Assembly (NCBI GenBank): GCA_947491475.1
Contig: CANLKN010000020.1
Coordinates: 1 to 45,343, forward strand
Length of the DNA stretch: 45,343 nucleotides
From: Akkermansiaceae bacterium
GTDB taxonomy: Bacteria; Verrucomicrobiota; Verrucomicrobiia; Verrucomicrobiales; Akkermansiaceae
Reading direction: 5' to 3'
Of the stretch, positions 25,647-36,851 are shown piece after piece. Both the position numbers and the translations under genes were made by a program. Positions within the stretch are counted from its first letter, which is position 1. Each line of letters starts with the position of its first letter. The notes below the pieces were generated by a model that was not told the origin of the DNA, did not search any database, and saw nothing but the letters and a program-made list of their open reading frames with translations.

Positions 25647-26845
25647 ACTTCGACGTTGCTGCCAAGCGCGATGTTGAGTTGCAGCCAGAGCGAGTGCTCG
25701 TCGTCATGGCTGGCGATGGAGTCGTAGTTGTATTGTGCGCGCAGACCGATGCGCCGGGCGTCGTCGAACCACCACGAAACCGCGGGAGAAATCCGCAGGC
25801 GCTCGTCCTGGCCGAAGTCATCGACGCCTTCCACCCAGCCGATTCTCAAACCGCTGTCGAGCCGCGCGTTCCAAGTATAGATCGCATGGGTGTAGAAGCC
25901 CCACTCGTTGTAGTTGCCGCGGAAGGTTTCGTCCTCGTCCTCATGATAAGTCGAAGCCTGCACATCGCGCCAGAGCAGTTCATTACGCCAGCGAAACGCG
26001 CGACCGCCGGGCTCCAAGCCATTCTCGCGCCAAAGGTATTCGGCGTCGAAACCGGTTACATGGGTGTCGCGGTCGAATCCATTCTTCCCTCCGGCCCACG
26101 AAAAACCGGCGCTCACCGCATGGAAGTCATCGAAACGGTAACGCCCCATCAAGCGCGCCGTCCACACATCATCTGTGAGCACGGATTCCTCGCCTTCATG
26201 CAGCACCTCGTCGTGCTCGTTATCATCGCCGTGAGCATGATCATGTTCCCGCGCATCACCGAAACCTAGCGACGCCACGCTCACGAAAGCCGGGTCCATG
26301 CCCAATGGCAGCGTCCAGCCCAGCTCGCCGCCGCGCAGCAAAAGGCCGTCCTCGCCTAGAAAGCGGCTGCGCGCCATTTCCGAATCCACGAAGTCCCAAG
26401 CATGCAGGTGCTTGTCGTTGAGTGCGCCAAAACGTGTGAGATACTGGCCGCCCTTGAGCTCGAAACCACCAGGGATGTTGACGATTTTTCCGAAAGCCTC
26501 TTCCAGTTCACCATCCCAGTCACCATCGCCATCTTGGAACCACAGATAGTTGGCGAAACCTTCCAAATATTGCGTTCTGAGCGAAACTCCCGGCTCGATC
26601 GCCTGCGCGGAAAACTCCTGACGCTGCGGATCGTGGCCGCCGCTGGCGAGTTCCTCCGTTTCACCGGAAGTGAAACCTCCCACTCCATGAAGGTGAAGGT
26701 TCGGAAACAAAACATCGCCGATACTCCAGTCGTTGATACGCTCCCAAGCGTCTGGGGAGACGGCAGTTTCGTTTGCGGCGTGCAATGGCAAGGCAAGCAA
26801 TGGCAGGGTGAGCAGTGGGAGCAGTGGGAGCAGGTTTGACTTCAT
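25640..26845 (-). CDS. Outer-membrane beta-barrel of the zinc-regulated receptor type
   Basis: 401 residues with a signal peptide (LPLLALPLHAANE). Alternating amphipathic strands run to the C-terminus, which ends SLWLQLNIALGSNVEVR. The stretch LEEAFGKIVNIPGGFELKGG, QYLTRFGALNDKHLHAWDFV is typical of proteins annotated as zinc-regulated TonB-dependent receptors, although this family has no plug domain. A His/Asp-rich loop (DHAHGDDNEHDE) at about residue 200 fits divalent-metal capture. It may be an outer-membrane channel for zinc. Two inverted repeats upstream could be a metal-regulator site. The metal specificity is inferred. Confidence 0.72.
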   Translation of the reverse strand: MKSNLLPLLPLLTLPLLALPLHAANETAVSPDAWERINDWSIGDVLFPNLHLHGVGGFTSGETEELASGGHDPQRQEFSAQAIEPGVSLRTQYLEGFANYLWFQDGDGDWDGELEEAFGKIVNIPGGFELKGGQYLTRFGALNDKHLHAWDFVDSEMARSRFLGEDGLLLRGGELGWTLPLGMDPAFVSVASLGFGDAREHDHAHGDDNEHDEVLHEGEESVLTDDVWTARLMGRYRFDDFHAVSAGFSWAGGKNGFDRDTHVTGFDAEYLWRENGLEPGGRAFRWRNELLWRDVQASTYHEDEDETFRGNYNEWGFYTHAIYTWNARLDSGLRIGWVEGVDDFGQDERLRISPAVSWWFDDARRIGLRAQYNYDSIASHDDEHSLWLQLNIALGSNVEVR

Positions 26846-27269
26846 TGGTAAGTTGCAGAGTGCGCAGCGTAAATCTTTAGATGCAATTGTTTTGCAAGAG
26901 TAAATTCAGTTTTTTTGCTTATTTAATGCAAATTCGGGTTGGGGGAGGGGGGGGAATCTTTGCGGTTGCAGCCATTTCGGTCAAAGCAATGCTTGGGATT
27001 GGACAAGCGGTAGGTGTGGCCATGAACCACACGAACTGCCCGTAAGGTGCACGAAGGCGGTTCAAAAGACGAACGAACGCAAGTATCCCAATGAAATCAA
27101 GGGATTACACGTAACCTACTCATTATCTACCAGATGTTCGGGTAGCTGGTGTTCTGTCCGCTTATCCATTTGCTTCGATCTGTCGCTTTTTGTTCTTGGA
27201 ATAAGGTCTCGGGATTCGCAATTTTTCAGCCCCGTTTGCCGCAACCCAGCCACAAAAAAAGCCAGACAG
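26846..27269. other. 424-base intergenic region between divergent genes
   Basis: This gap separates the minus-strand barrel gene and the plus-strand tandem DUF1080 gene. It contains the two dyads described separately, a run of G at 26940-26955, and an unassigned hairpin GTGTGG/CCACAC (27014-27019 and 27027-27032). Frames in it are short and unconvincing. I see no RNA gene I can name. Confidence 0.5.
26882..26932 (-). promoter_or_regulatory. Two AT-rich dyads upstream of the metal-type barrel gene
   Basis: TGCAA-N5-TTGCA (26882-26896) and TTTGC-N9-GCAAA (26914-26932) are perfect inverted repeats, 37 to 87 bases before the barrel start. AT-rich dyads of this sort are typical binding sites for Fur/Zur-type repressors. 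Neither matches a textbook Zur box, so the regulator is not known and the claim is inference. Confidence 0.4.
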
Positions 27270-28667
27270 ATGAAATACCGATGCCTGATAGCCGCTCCGC
27301 TTCTCGCCATGAGTTTGTGCCACGCACAACCCGCCGCAGTGGATCTTTTCAACGGCAAGGATTTCACCGGTTGGGCCCAGCGCGGCGGCAAGGCGGAATA
27401 CACCATTGAAAACGGCGAAATCGTCGGCACTTCCGTGCTGAACACTCCCAACTCGTTCCTCTGCACGGAACGCGAATACGGCGACTTCATCCTTGAGTAT
27501 GATTTCAAAGTGGATGGGCGGCTCAATTCCGGTGTTCAAATCCGCAGCCTGATTTTCAACAAACCCATGGAATACGAGTTCGACGGCAAGACCTTCAAGG
27601 TGCCCGCCGGCCGATTGCATGGCTACCAGGTTGAAATCGATCCGGACATGAACCGCAAGCGCATGTGGTCGGGCGGTATTTACGACGAGGGCCGCCGCGG
27701 CTGGTTGTTCCCCGCCGCCAACGATGAAAAACAGAAGGCGGCTTTCAGCGGAACAGGCCTGCGTGTTTTCAAGCAGGAAGATTGGAACAGCGTGCGTGTC
27801 GAAGCCCGTGGCGATTCGATCAAGACCTGGCTCAACGGCGAACCAATGGCCGACCTCAAGGACTCAGTGACCGCAAGCGGATTCATCGGCCTGCAAGTCC
27901 ACAGCATCGGCAACAAGGATCACGAAGGCACCAAAGTGCGTTGGCGGAACCTGAAAATCACGGATCTCGATCCACCAGCGAACACCCTGAGCGCGCAAGA
28001 AAAAGCCGTCGGCTGGAAATTGCTCTGGGACGGCAAGACCACCGACGGTTGGCGCGGCGCGAAGTCCGACTCGTTTCCCACCAAAGGCTGGGAAATCAAG
28101 AATGGCGTGCTTACCGTGCTGGCCAGCGGTGGCGCGGAATCCGCTGCCGGCGGCGACATCATCACCCGCGATCGCTACTCGGATTTTGAACTCAAGATCG
28201 ACTTCAAAATGACACCCGCCGCCAACAGTGGCATCAAATACTTCACCCAACCAAACCTCGATCCGATCACCGGCACCGGCTCGACCACCACCACCGGATC
28301 GGCCATCGGCTTGGAATACCAAATTCTTGACGATTTGCGCCACCCGGATGCCAAGATGGGCAGGGATGGCAATCGCACACTCGCCTCGCTCTATGACTTG
28401 CTGACGGCCGCTGCATCGAAAAAGCCGAATGCGATCGGCCAATGGAACCAAGCTCACCTGATCGTGCGCGGCAACCACGTCGAACACTGGCTTAACGGCG
28501 AAAAGGTGCTCGGATACGAACGCGCCACACCGGAATTCCGCGAAATGGTGGCAAAGAGCAAATATCATAACATCCCCGGCTTCGGCGAATGGACCGATGG
28601 CCATATTTTGCTACAGGATCACGGCGATCACGTTTCATTCCGCAACATCAAGATCCTCGTGCGATGA
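27270..28667 (+). CDS. Exported protein with two DUF1080 domains (3-keto-glycoside hydrolase type)
   Basis: 465 residues. A signal peptide ends CHAQP. Two DUF1080 jelly rolls follow: residues 24-235 start AAVDLFNGKDFTGWAQRGGK and residues 248-465 start GWKLLWDGKTTDGWRG. Each has the family's strand set, ending VRWRNLKITDL and VSFRNIKILVR. DUF1080 enzymes hydrate or hydrolyse 3-keto-glycosides produced by Gfo/Idh/MocA dehydrogenases. The gene overlaps the following dehydrogenase by ATGA, which fits a coupled pair acting on one substrate in the periplasm. Many homologues have a single domain; here the duplication may give two specificities. The preferred sugar is not visible. Confidence 0.88.
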   Translation: MKYRCLIAAPLLAMSLCHAQPAAVDLFNGKDFTGWAQRGGKAEYTIENGEIVGTSVLNTPNSFLCTEREYGDFILEYDFKVDGRLNSGVQIRSLIFNKPMEYEFDGKTFKVPAGRLHGYQVEIDPDMNRKRMWSGGIYDEGRRGWLFPAANDEKQKAAFSGTGLRVFKQEDWNSVRVEARGDSIKTWLNGEPMADLKDSVTASGFIGLQVHSIGNKDHEGTKVRWRNLKITDLDPPANTLSAQEKAVGWKLLWDGKTTDGWRGAKSDSFPTKGWEIKNGVLTVLASGGAESAAGGDIITRDRYSDFELKIDFKMTPAANSGIKYFTQPNLDPITGTGSTTTTGSAIGLEYQILDDLRHPDAKMGRDGNRTLASLYDLLTAAASKKPNAIGQWNQAHLIVRGNHVEHWLNGEKVLGYERATPEFREMVAKSKYHNIPGFGEWTDGHILLQDHGDHVSFRNIKILVR

Positions 28668-30061
28668 AATCCATCCATTCCCGCCGCCATTTCCTCAAGA
28701 CCGCGCTCGCCACCGGTGCCGTCCTGCCTTTCGTCACACGTCCGCTTTTCGCGCAAGGTTCTCCGAACGCCAAAGTGAACCTCGCCTGCATCGGCATCGG
28801 CAACCGCGGCGCGGAAATCATCAATGAATTAGCCAAGACCGGCCTCGCCAACATCGTCGCGCTCTGTGATGTGGACATGGGCGCAAAACAAACGCTGCCA
28901 ATTCTAACGAAATATCCCGATGCCCCGCGCTTCCAGGATTTCCGTCAAATGTTCGACAAGATGGGCAAGGAGATCGACGCTGTCTGCATCGGCACTCCGG
29001 ATTTCTCGCATTTCCCGATTGCCATGCTCGCCATGTCCCTTGACAAACATGTCTATGTCGAGAAACCGATGGCCCACAGCTTCAAGCAGGTGGACCTGAT
29101 GGTGGCCGCCGAGAAAAAATACAAGGTAGCCTGCCAGATGGGCAATCAAGGGCATTCCGAAGCGAATTTCTTCCAATTCAAAGCCTGGACCGAGGCCGGC
29201 ATTGTCAGTGACGTCAAGAGCATCACCGCCTTCATGAACAATCCGCGCCGTTGGCATGGCAAGGTTTTCGATGACTTCCTGCCCGCCCAGCCGATACCGG
29301 AAACCATGGACTGGGACTTGTGGACCGCCACCGCCCGCAAACATCCTTTCAACAATGGCTATCACAATGGTGAGTGGCGCTCGTGGTTTGATTTCGGCAA
29401 TGGCGCGCTCGGCGACTGGGGCGCACACATCATCGACACCGCGCACCGCTTCCTCAACCTCGGCCTACCCACCGAAGTAATTCCAACCCTCGAAGGTCAC
29501 AGCCGTTTCATCTTCCCGCAGGCATCCACGCTGGTCTTCAGGTTTCCGGCACGCGAGGGCATGCCGGCACTCGACCTGACCTGGTATGACGGCACGGAAA
29601 ACCTGCCGCCACTGCCCGAAAACTTCGGAGCAGCCGTGGTGGACCCCAACATTCCGCCGCCAAGCACCGGTGCCATCGACACCAAGCGCAACCCGCCGGG
29701 CAAGGTGATCTATGGCGGCGAGTTGACATTCAAGGGTGGCTCGCACGGGACCACACTTGTTATCCTGGAAAAGGACAAGGCGAAGGATCTCGCCAGCAAG
29801 ATGCCGGAAGTTCCCAAAAGCCCTTCGAACCACTTCAAAAACTTCCTGCTTGCCTGCAAGGGCGAGGAGGAGTGCCGCTCGCCATTCCACATCGCCGGCC
29901 CTCTGTGCCAGGCCATGGAACTCGGCATCATCGCCCAGCAGGTGAACAGCAAGCTGGTCTTCGATCCCAAGACGCGCCGCATCACCAACCATATCTTCGC
30001 CAACGAACTGCTCGACGGACCGCCGCCGCGCAAGGAGTGGGAGCAATTCTACAAGTTGTAG
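28664..30061 (+). CDS. Tat-exported Gfo/Idh/MocA family oxidoreductase
   Basis: 465 residues from MKSIHSRRHFLKTALATGAV, a twin-arginine signal. The NAD-binding Rossmann half shows LACIGIGNRGAEIINELA and the family motif VYVEKPMAHSFKQVDLMV, with the Glu-Lys-Pro characteristic of the family. The C-terminal half holds GALGDWGAHIIDTAHRFLNL, with the catalytic-region His. It probably oxidises a sugar or glycoside at C3. The Tat route fits a folded, cofactor-loaded protein. The start is the ATG of the ATGA overlap with the tandem DUF1080 gene, so the two proteins should be made together. Confidence 0.92.
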   Translation: MKSIHSRRHFLKTALATGAVLPFVTRPLFAQGSPNAKVNLACIGIGNRGAEIINELAKTGLANIVALCDVDMGAKQTLPILTKYPDAPRFQDFRQMFDKMGKEIDAVCIGTPDFSHFPIAMLAMSLDKHVYVEKPMAHSFKQVDLMVAAEKKYKVACQMGNQGHSEANFFQFKAWTEAGIVSDVKSITAFMNNPRRWHGKVFDDFLPAQPIPETMDWDLWTATARKHPFNNGYHNGEWRSWFDFGNGALGDWGAHIIDTAHRFLNLGLPTEVIPTLEGHSRFIFPQASTLVFRFPAREGMPALDLTWYDGTENLPPLPENFGAAVVDPNIPPPSTGAIDTKRNPPGKVIYGGELTFKGGSHGTTLVILEKDKAKDLASKMPEVPKSPSNHFKNFLLACKGEEECRSPFHIAGPLCQAMELGIIAQQVNSKLVFDPKTRRITNHIFANELLDGPPPRKEWEQFYKL

Positions 30062-30071
30062 CTTTGTCAGG

Positions 30072-32078
<2,007 letters not shown>

Positions 32079-32094
32079 CGGAAGAGTGATGGTT

Positions 32095-32205
32095 TCAGCG
32101 AAACGCGGAGGCGCGGAGAATGCGGAGGAAAGCGCTGAGGTTTGGTTTGAAAGAAAATTACCAATATGATCTCCGCTATTACCTCCGCGAACTCAGTATC
32201 TCCGC
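32095..32205. repeat. GCGGAG-rich imperfect inverted repeat between lysA and yyaL
   Basis: One side (about 32100-32135) contains GCGGAGGCGCGGAGAATGCG and the other (about 32172-32205) its partial complement CTCCGC...CCTCCGCG...TCTCCGCG. Repeats of the GCGGAG unit facing each other across an AT-rich centre recall dispersed intergenic elements seen in many bacterial genomes. The copy number elsewhere cannot be judged from this window. Confidence 0.4.
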
Positions 32206-32213
32206 GCTTCGAT

Positions 32214-33503
32214 TCACAACTCCCCTTCGATGAGATCCTCCAGCGATTGGCGCTTGCGGATGACGGTGGCGGCGTCGCCCTCGACGAGAATTTCCGCAGG
32301 CAGCGGGCGTGAGTTGTAATTTGAGGCCATCACGAATCCATAGGCACCGGCAGACATCAATGCGATGAAATCACCGGGTTGGAAATCCGGCAGTTCGCGG
32401 TTTTGGCAGAAGAAATCGCCACTTTCACAGATTGGTCCGACGACATCCACGGCGACGCGCTCGTTGGATTGCGGTTGTTTGAGTGGCACGATTTCGTGGT
32501 GGCCCTCGTAGAGTGCCGGGCGGATCAGGTCGTTCATGCCGGCATCGACGATCTTGAAGGTCTTGGCGCGGCCTTTTTTCTCATAGAGGCAGCGGGTGAG
32601 CAGCACGCCGGCATTGCCGACGATGAAACGTCCGGGTTCCAACAAAATTCTGAGTCCAAGGTTCTTGAGGCGCGGAACGATTTCGCGGCCGTATTGCTCG
32701 ATGGTCAGCGGGCGTTCCTGTTCGGGTTGGTTCTCCCACCAGTCGATGGTGCCGGAGGCTAGCGATTCCTGATAGATGATGCCGATGCCGCCGCCTATGG
32801 ACCAGAATTCGATGCTGTGTTTTTCTTTCAGTTGTTTTGCCAGCGGTGCGACTTTTTCCACCGCTTCGATGAAGGGCGCAATCGAAGTGAGCTGAGAGCC
32901 GATGTGCATTTGCAGGCCGCGCAGCTTGATGTGGGGGAGTTCCTTGGCCGCGCGTTCGTAGAGGCTGGGGATGGCTTCGAAGTCCACGCCGAACTTGTTT
33001 TCGGACTTGCCGGTGGAGATATACTTGTGGGTTTTCGCATCCACGTTCGGGTTCACGCGCACCGCGGCGGGAGCGATGACGCCGAGTTCGCCGGCCACCT
33101 CGTTGAGGTAGCGGAGTTCCTCCTCGCTCTCGACATTGAACGAGTAAATTCCCTGCTCGAGCGCATAGACGATCTCCTCGCGCGTTTTGCCGACGCCGGC
33201 GAACGTGCAGTGCGCCGGATCACCGCCGGCCTTGATCACGCGGAACAACTCGCCGCCGGAAACTATGTCGAAACCCGCGCCCTCATTGGCCAGCAGGCGC
33301 AGCACCGAGAGATTCGAATTTGCCTTCACGGCGTAGGCCACCTCGTGATCCACGCCGGCCAGCGCGGCATCCAACCGGCGGTAGTGGTCCAGAATGGTGG
33401 TGGCGGAATAGACGTAAAGCGGCGTGCCATGCTCGGCCGCCAGTGGGGCCAGATCGACGTCGTCGCAGAAGAGTGAGGCGTTTTTGTAGGAAAATCCGTG
33501 CAT
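32214..33503 (-). CDS. lysA: Diaminopimelate decarboxylase
   Basis: 429 residues. It converts meso-diaminopimelate to lysine, the last step of the pathway. The PLP-binding Lys is in HEVAYAVKANSNLSVLRLLA; the barrel continues with GAGFDIVSGGELFRVIKAG, the PLP phosphate loop region SIGGGIGI, LLEPGRFIVGNAG and the substrate/C-terminal site GPICESGDFF. The CESGD form is the diaminopimelate-type signature. It is upstream of and on the same strand as the DUF255 gene, but the 135-base gap contains a repeat, so co-transcription is uncertain. Confidence 0.95.
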   Translation of the reverse strand: MHGFSYKNASLFCDDVDLAPLAAEHGTPLYVYSATTILDHYRRLDAALAGVDHEVAYAVKANSNLSVLRLLANEGAGFDIVSGGELFRVIKAGGDPAHCTFAGVGKTREEIVYALEQGIYSFNVESEEELRYLNEVAGELGVIAPAAVRVNPNVDAKTHKYISTGKSENKFGVDFEAIPSLYERAAKELPHIKLRGLQMHIGSQLTSIAPFIEAVEKVAPLAKQLKEKHSIEFWSIGGGIGIIYQESLASGTIDWWENQPEQERPLTIEQYGREIVPRLKNLGLRILLEPGRFIVGNAGVLLTRCLYEKKGRAKTFKIVDAGMNDLIRPALYEGHHEIVPLKQPQSNERVAVDVVGPICESGDFFCQNRELPDFQPGDFIALMSAGAYGFVMASNYNSRPLPAEILVEGDAATVIRKRQSLEDLIEGEL

Positions 33504-33636
33504 TTCGGCAGGGACTTAGCCGCCATCGCGCCCGGGGTAAAGCCCGGATCAAGCGAGATTTCACGTGCAACTCTGATGATATTGCCGGAGGATCATTGAA
33601 AGATGGCGGTTCTAACCCGCGTAAGCGCATTTTCAC

Positions 33637-36600
33637 ATGAAATCCAGCCTACCTACCCATGATTCATCCGCGCTGCGGCGGCGGAATTTCCTCAAGCTCT
33701 CCGGCCTGACCTTTGCGGGCATGGCATTTTCCCGCTCTCCCGCGGTGGCAGGGCCGTTCGAGGCCACGGACTTCCGCTACTCGCTGATTCCCGCCGACAA
33801 GAAACTCTCGCGCGAGTGGCTGGCCTCGCTGGTGGCGCGTGGGGAACCGGCGGAGTATGCCGGCAGCGAGCTGAATTACATCGGCATGCCGGTTGGCGGA
33901 TTCTGCACGGGCCAGGTCTATCTCGGTGGCGATGGCCGCCTGTGGCACTGGGATGTGTTCAATGCCGAACTGCTTGGCAAAGCGCATTACACGGAACCCT
34001 TGATTGCGAGTTCACCCATCGAGCAGGGCTTCGCCATCAAGGCAAACGGGCAGGCCCGCGCGCTCGACCGGACTGCATTTCCAGGCGTGACTTTCCTCGG
34101 CCAGTATCCCATCGGAACGGTGACTTATCGCGACAATGCCTATCCGTTGGAGGTGGTGCTCGAAGCCTGGTCGCCGTTTATCCCTCTGAATGCGGAGGAC
34201 TCGGGGTTCCCGGCCACGGTGATGGAATTCACGGTGCGCAACCGGACCGATGCCGCCGTGGATGCGGAGCTCGGCGGTTGGCTGGAAAATGCGGTCGGTC
34301 GCTTTTCACCGGGCTCCGTGGGTTTGCGCAAAAACCGGAATTTGCGCGAGGGCGAAACATTGATGGTGGCATCCTCCGCGCGGAACAACGATGTATCTAA
34401 CAACCCACGGCGGGAAGACATCCTGTTCGAGGATTTCGAGGGACCGGACTACGCCGGATGGACGCGCGAGGGCGACGCCTTCGGCAGCGGCCCGGCGCGG
34501 CTTGAGACGATCCCGGCGCACCAGGCTCCGGCGGCAATGAACGTGTATGGCAAGGGCACGGCCAACAGCCACGCGTCGGCACCCGGCGCCACTTCCGAAG
34601 AGCGCGACAAGGCCACCGGGCGGCTCGTGAGCAAACCCTTCCGCATCGAGCGCAACTACATCAAGTTTCTCATCGGTGGCGGCAATGCCCCCGACCGGCT
34701 CGGGATGCGACTTCTGATAGACGGCGCCGCCGTGCGCTCCGCGACCGGTCATGACGCCACCGCGATGCGCCAGGAAATCTGGGATTTGCGCGAATTCGAT
34801 GGCCGCGATGCGGTGTTAGAAATTTCCGACCAGCAAAACGCCGGTTGGGGCCACATCGGCGTGGACCGCATCGTGTTCACCGATGACGACGGCGTTGCGC
34901 GGCCGGTGGAAGAGGCTCCTGATTTCGGGACCATGGCGCTCGCGGTTCTGGGCGAGGCAGACGGCCGCGCGGTCGCCGTGATTGCCGGCGCGGCAGGTGC
35001 CGAGTCCTTGTTTCAATCCATCGCAGCCGCCAAGGATTCCAATGAAGTGGAAAAACCACTCGGCGTCCGCATCAGCGGCGGCCTGGCTGTGCCGTTTCGC
35101 CTCGAACCGGGAGCGGAGCGGAAGATCACGTTCGTCATCGCATGGCATTTCCCGAGGGTTCAATACTCCGCCGTGCGGATGCCCGGATGGGACACCATCC
35201 AGGACCTCGGCAAACTCAAGCGCTACTATGCCAAGCGCTTCGCCGACGCGCCCGCCGTGGCGGACCACATCGCGCGGAATTTCCAGCGGCTCTCCACAGA
35301 CACACATCTCTGGCGGGATACATGGCATGACTCAACTCTGCCCCACTGGCTGCTCGACCGCACGCTGCTCAACATTTCCACACTGGCCACCGCCACCTGC
35401 CACCGCTTCGACAACGGCCGCTACTGGTTCTGGGAGGGCTTATATTGCTGCCAAGGCACCTGCACCCACGTATGGGCCTATGCTCAAAGCATCGGCAGGT
35501 TGTTTCCAGAGATCGAGCGTGATCTGCGCGAGCGTGTCGATTACGGCATCGGTTTCGTGGAGAACAGCGGTGCCATCCTCCAGCGCGCGGAGGCCGAGGC
35601 CTCCACGCTCATCGCAGTCGATGGCCATGCAGGCACGATCCTTCGCACCTTGCGCGAGCATCAGATGTCAGCCGATGCCGCGTTCCTCAAACGCGTCTGG
35701 CCGAAGGTGAAAAAAGCCGTCGAATGGTTGGTGACCCAGGACGGCGATGAAGACGGAGTCATCAGCGGCGCGCAGTTGCACACCCTCGACCAACCATGGT
35801 TCGGGCACATCTCATGGATCAGCTCGCTCTACGCCGCCGCGCTGAAAGCCGGTGCCGTGATGGCCCGCGAGATGAACGATGATGCATCTGCCGCACGATG
35901 GGAGAAAATCGCCGGCATGGCCTCGCAGCGCATTTCCGAAGACCTCTGGCACAAGAAACAATTCTTCATCCAGAAAGCGCCGCCAGACAAACTGAATGAA
36001 CTCGGCGCGGGATACGGTTGTCACATCGACCAAGTCTATGGCCAAAGCTGGGCCTGGCAGGTCGGCCTGCCGCGCGTGCTGCCCGAGGATCAAACTCGCA
36101 AGGCGCTCGAATCACTTTGGAAATACAACTTCACCCCGGACGTCGGCCCGTTCCGCGAGGGCTCGCCGATCCCCGGCGGCCGCTGGTATGCGATGCCCGG
36201 CGAGGGCGGACTGGTGATGTGCACTTTCCCGGACCCCGAACACTCGCGACCCACCGGCGACGGCTTCCACGCATTTTACTTCAACGAGTGCATGAGCGGC
36301 TTCGAATATCAGGTGGCCGCGCACATGATTTGGGAAGGCGGAGATCTGTTGGAAAAAGGTCTCGCCATCGCCCGCATGATCCACGACCGCTATCATGCCA
36401 CCCGCCGCAATCCGTGGAACGAAGTCGAGTGCGGCGACCACTACGGCCGCGCGCTGGCCAGCTATGGCGTCTTCACCGCGGTATGCGGATTCGAATCCGA
36501 CGGGCCGAAACAACATCTCGGTTTCGCCCCGCGGCTCACACCGGAGGATTTCAAGGCACCGTTCACCAGCGCCGAAGGCTGGGGGACGTTCAGCCAGAAA

Positions 36601-36813
36601 ATCACCGGCGGCACAATGGAAGCAAAACTCGCCGTGAAGCATGGTAGAGTTCCGCTCAAGACCATCGCGCTCGCCACCCATGCCACCAAGGTGAGCGCAA
36701 GCCTCGCCGGCAAGCCGATCCCGGCGACGGTCACCACCACCGACGGCCGGGCGATCGTTTCCTTGGACGTCACCATCGAGTCCGGCCAGGAGTTGGTGCT
36801 GAGCCTGAGTTGA
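33637..36813 (+). CDS. GH116-like glycoside hydrolase (GBA2 type), Tat-exported, with internal beta-sandwich insertion
   Basis: 1058 residues. Tat signal ALRRRNFLKLSGLTFAGMAF. The GBA2 N-terminal beta domain begins at about residue 60 and is split by a foreign module (residues about 261-415: ILFEDFEGPDYAGWTREGD to IVFTDDDG, with FLIGGGNAPD). The (alpha/alpha)6 catalytic domain follows. By alignment with human GBA2 and bacterial GH116, Glu600 in WEG is the likely nucleophile and Asp718 in TLDQPWFG the likely acid/base; His611 in THVW is also conserved. Retaining beta-glucosidase activity is expected. The 3' 243 bases are nearly identical to those of the next gene. It lies 38 bases before that gene, so they are probably co-transcribed. 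Confidence 0.88.
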   Translation: MKSSLPTHDSSALRRRNFLKLSGLTFAGMAFSRSPAVAGPFEATDFRYSLIPADKKLSREWLASLVARGEPAEYAGSELNYIGMPVGGFCTGQVYLGGDGRLWHWDVFNAELLGKAHYTEPLIASSPIEQGFAIKANGQARALDRTAFPGVTFLGQYPIGTVTYRDNAYPLEVVLEAWSPFIPLNAEDSGFPATVMEFTVRNRTDAAVDAELGGWLENAVGRFSPGSVGLRKNRNLREGETLMVASSARNNDVSNNPRREDILFEDFEGPDYAGWTREGDAFGSGPARLETIPAHQAPAAMNVYGKGTANSHASAPGATSEERDKATGRLVSKPFRIERNYIKFLIGGGNAPDRLGMRLLIDGAAVRSATGHDATAMRQEIWDLREFDGRDAVLEISDQQNAGWGHIGVDRIVFTDDDGVARPVEEAPDFGTMALAVLGEADGRAVAVIAGAAGAESLFQSIAAAKDSNEVEKPLGVRISGGLAVPFRLEPGAERKITFVIAWHFPRVQYSAVRMPGWDTIQDLGKLKRYYAKRFADAPAVADHIARNFQRLSTDTHLWRDTWHDSTLPHWLLDRTLLNISTLATATCHRFDNGRYWFWEGLYCCQGTCTHVWAYAQSIGRLFPEIERDLRERVDYGIGFVENSGAILQRAEAEASTLIAVDGHAGTILRTLREHQMSADAAFLKRVWPKVKKAVEWLVTQDGDEDGVISGAQLHTLDQPWFGHISWISSLYAAALKAGAVMAREMNDDASAARWEKIAGMASQRISEDLWHKKQFFIQKAPPDKLNELGAGYGCHIDQVYGQSWAWQVGLPRVLPEDQTRKALESLWKYNFTPDVGPFREGSPIPGGRWYAMPGEGGLVMCTFPDPEHSRPTGDGFHAFYFNECMSGFEYQVAAHMIWEGGDLLEKGLAIARMIHDRYHATRRNPWNEVECGDHYGRALASYGVFTAVCGFESDGPKQHLGFAPRLTPEDFKAPFTSAEGWGTFSQKITGGTMEAKLAVKHGRVPLKTIALATHATKVSASLAGKPIPATVTTTDGRAIVSLDVTIESGQELVLSLS
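36571..36813 (+). repeat. Direct repeat copy 1: shared 3' end of the two GH116 genes
   Basis: This segment, from GCCGAAGGCTGG to the stop, matches 39780-40022 over the same 243 bases with about 25 mismatches by hand alignment, near 90 percent identity. The sequence just upstream of it is strongly diverged between the two genes. Confidence 0.9.
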
Positions 36814-36851
36814 CGAGAATTAACCGCCCTACAACATTGAACAACACTGAT

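Noticed and set aside
27014-27032. Hairpin GTGTGG/CCACAC, considered as a terminator or riboswitch part
   Set aside because: There is no T-run, it lies far from gene ends, and no known RNA motif is nearby.
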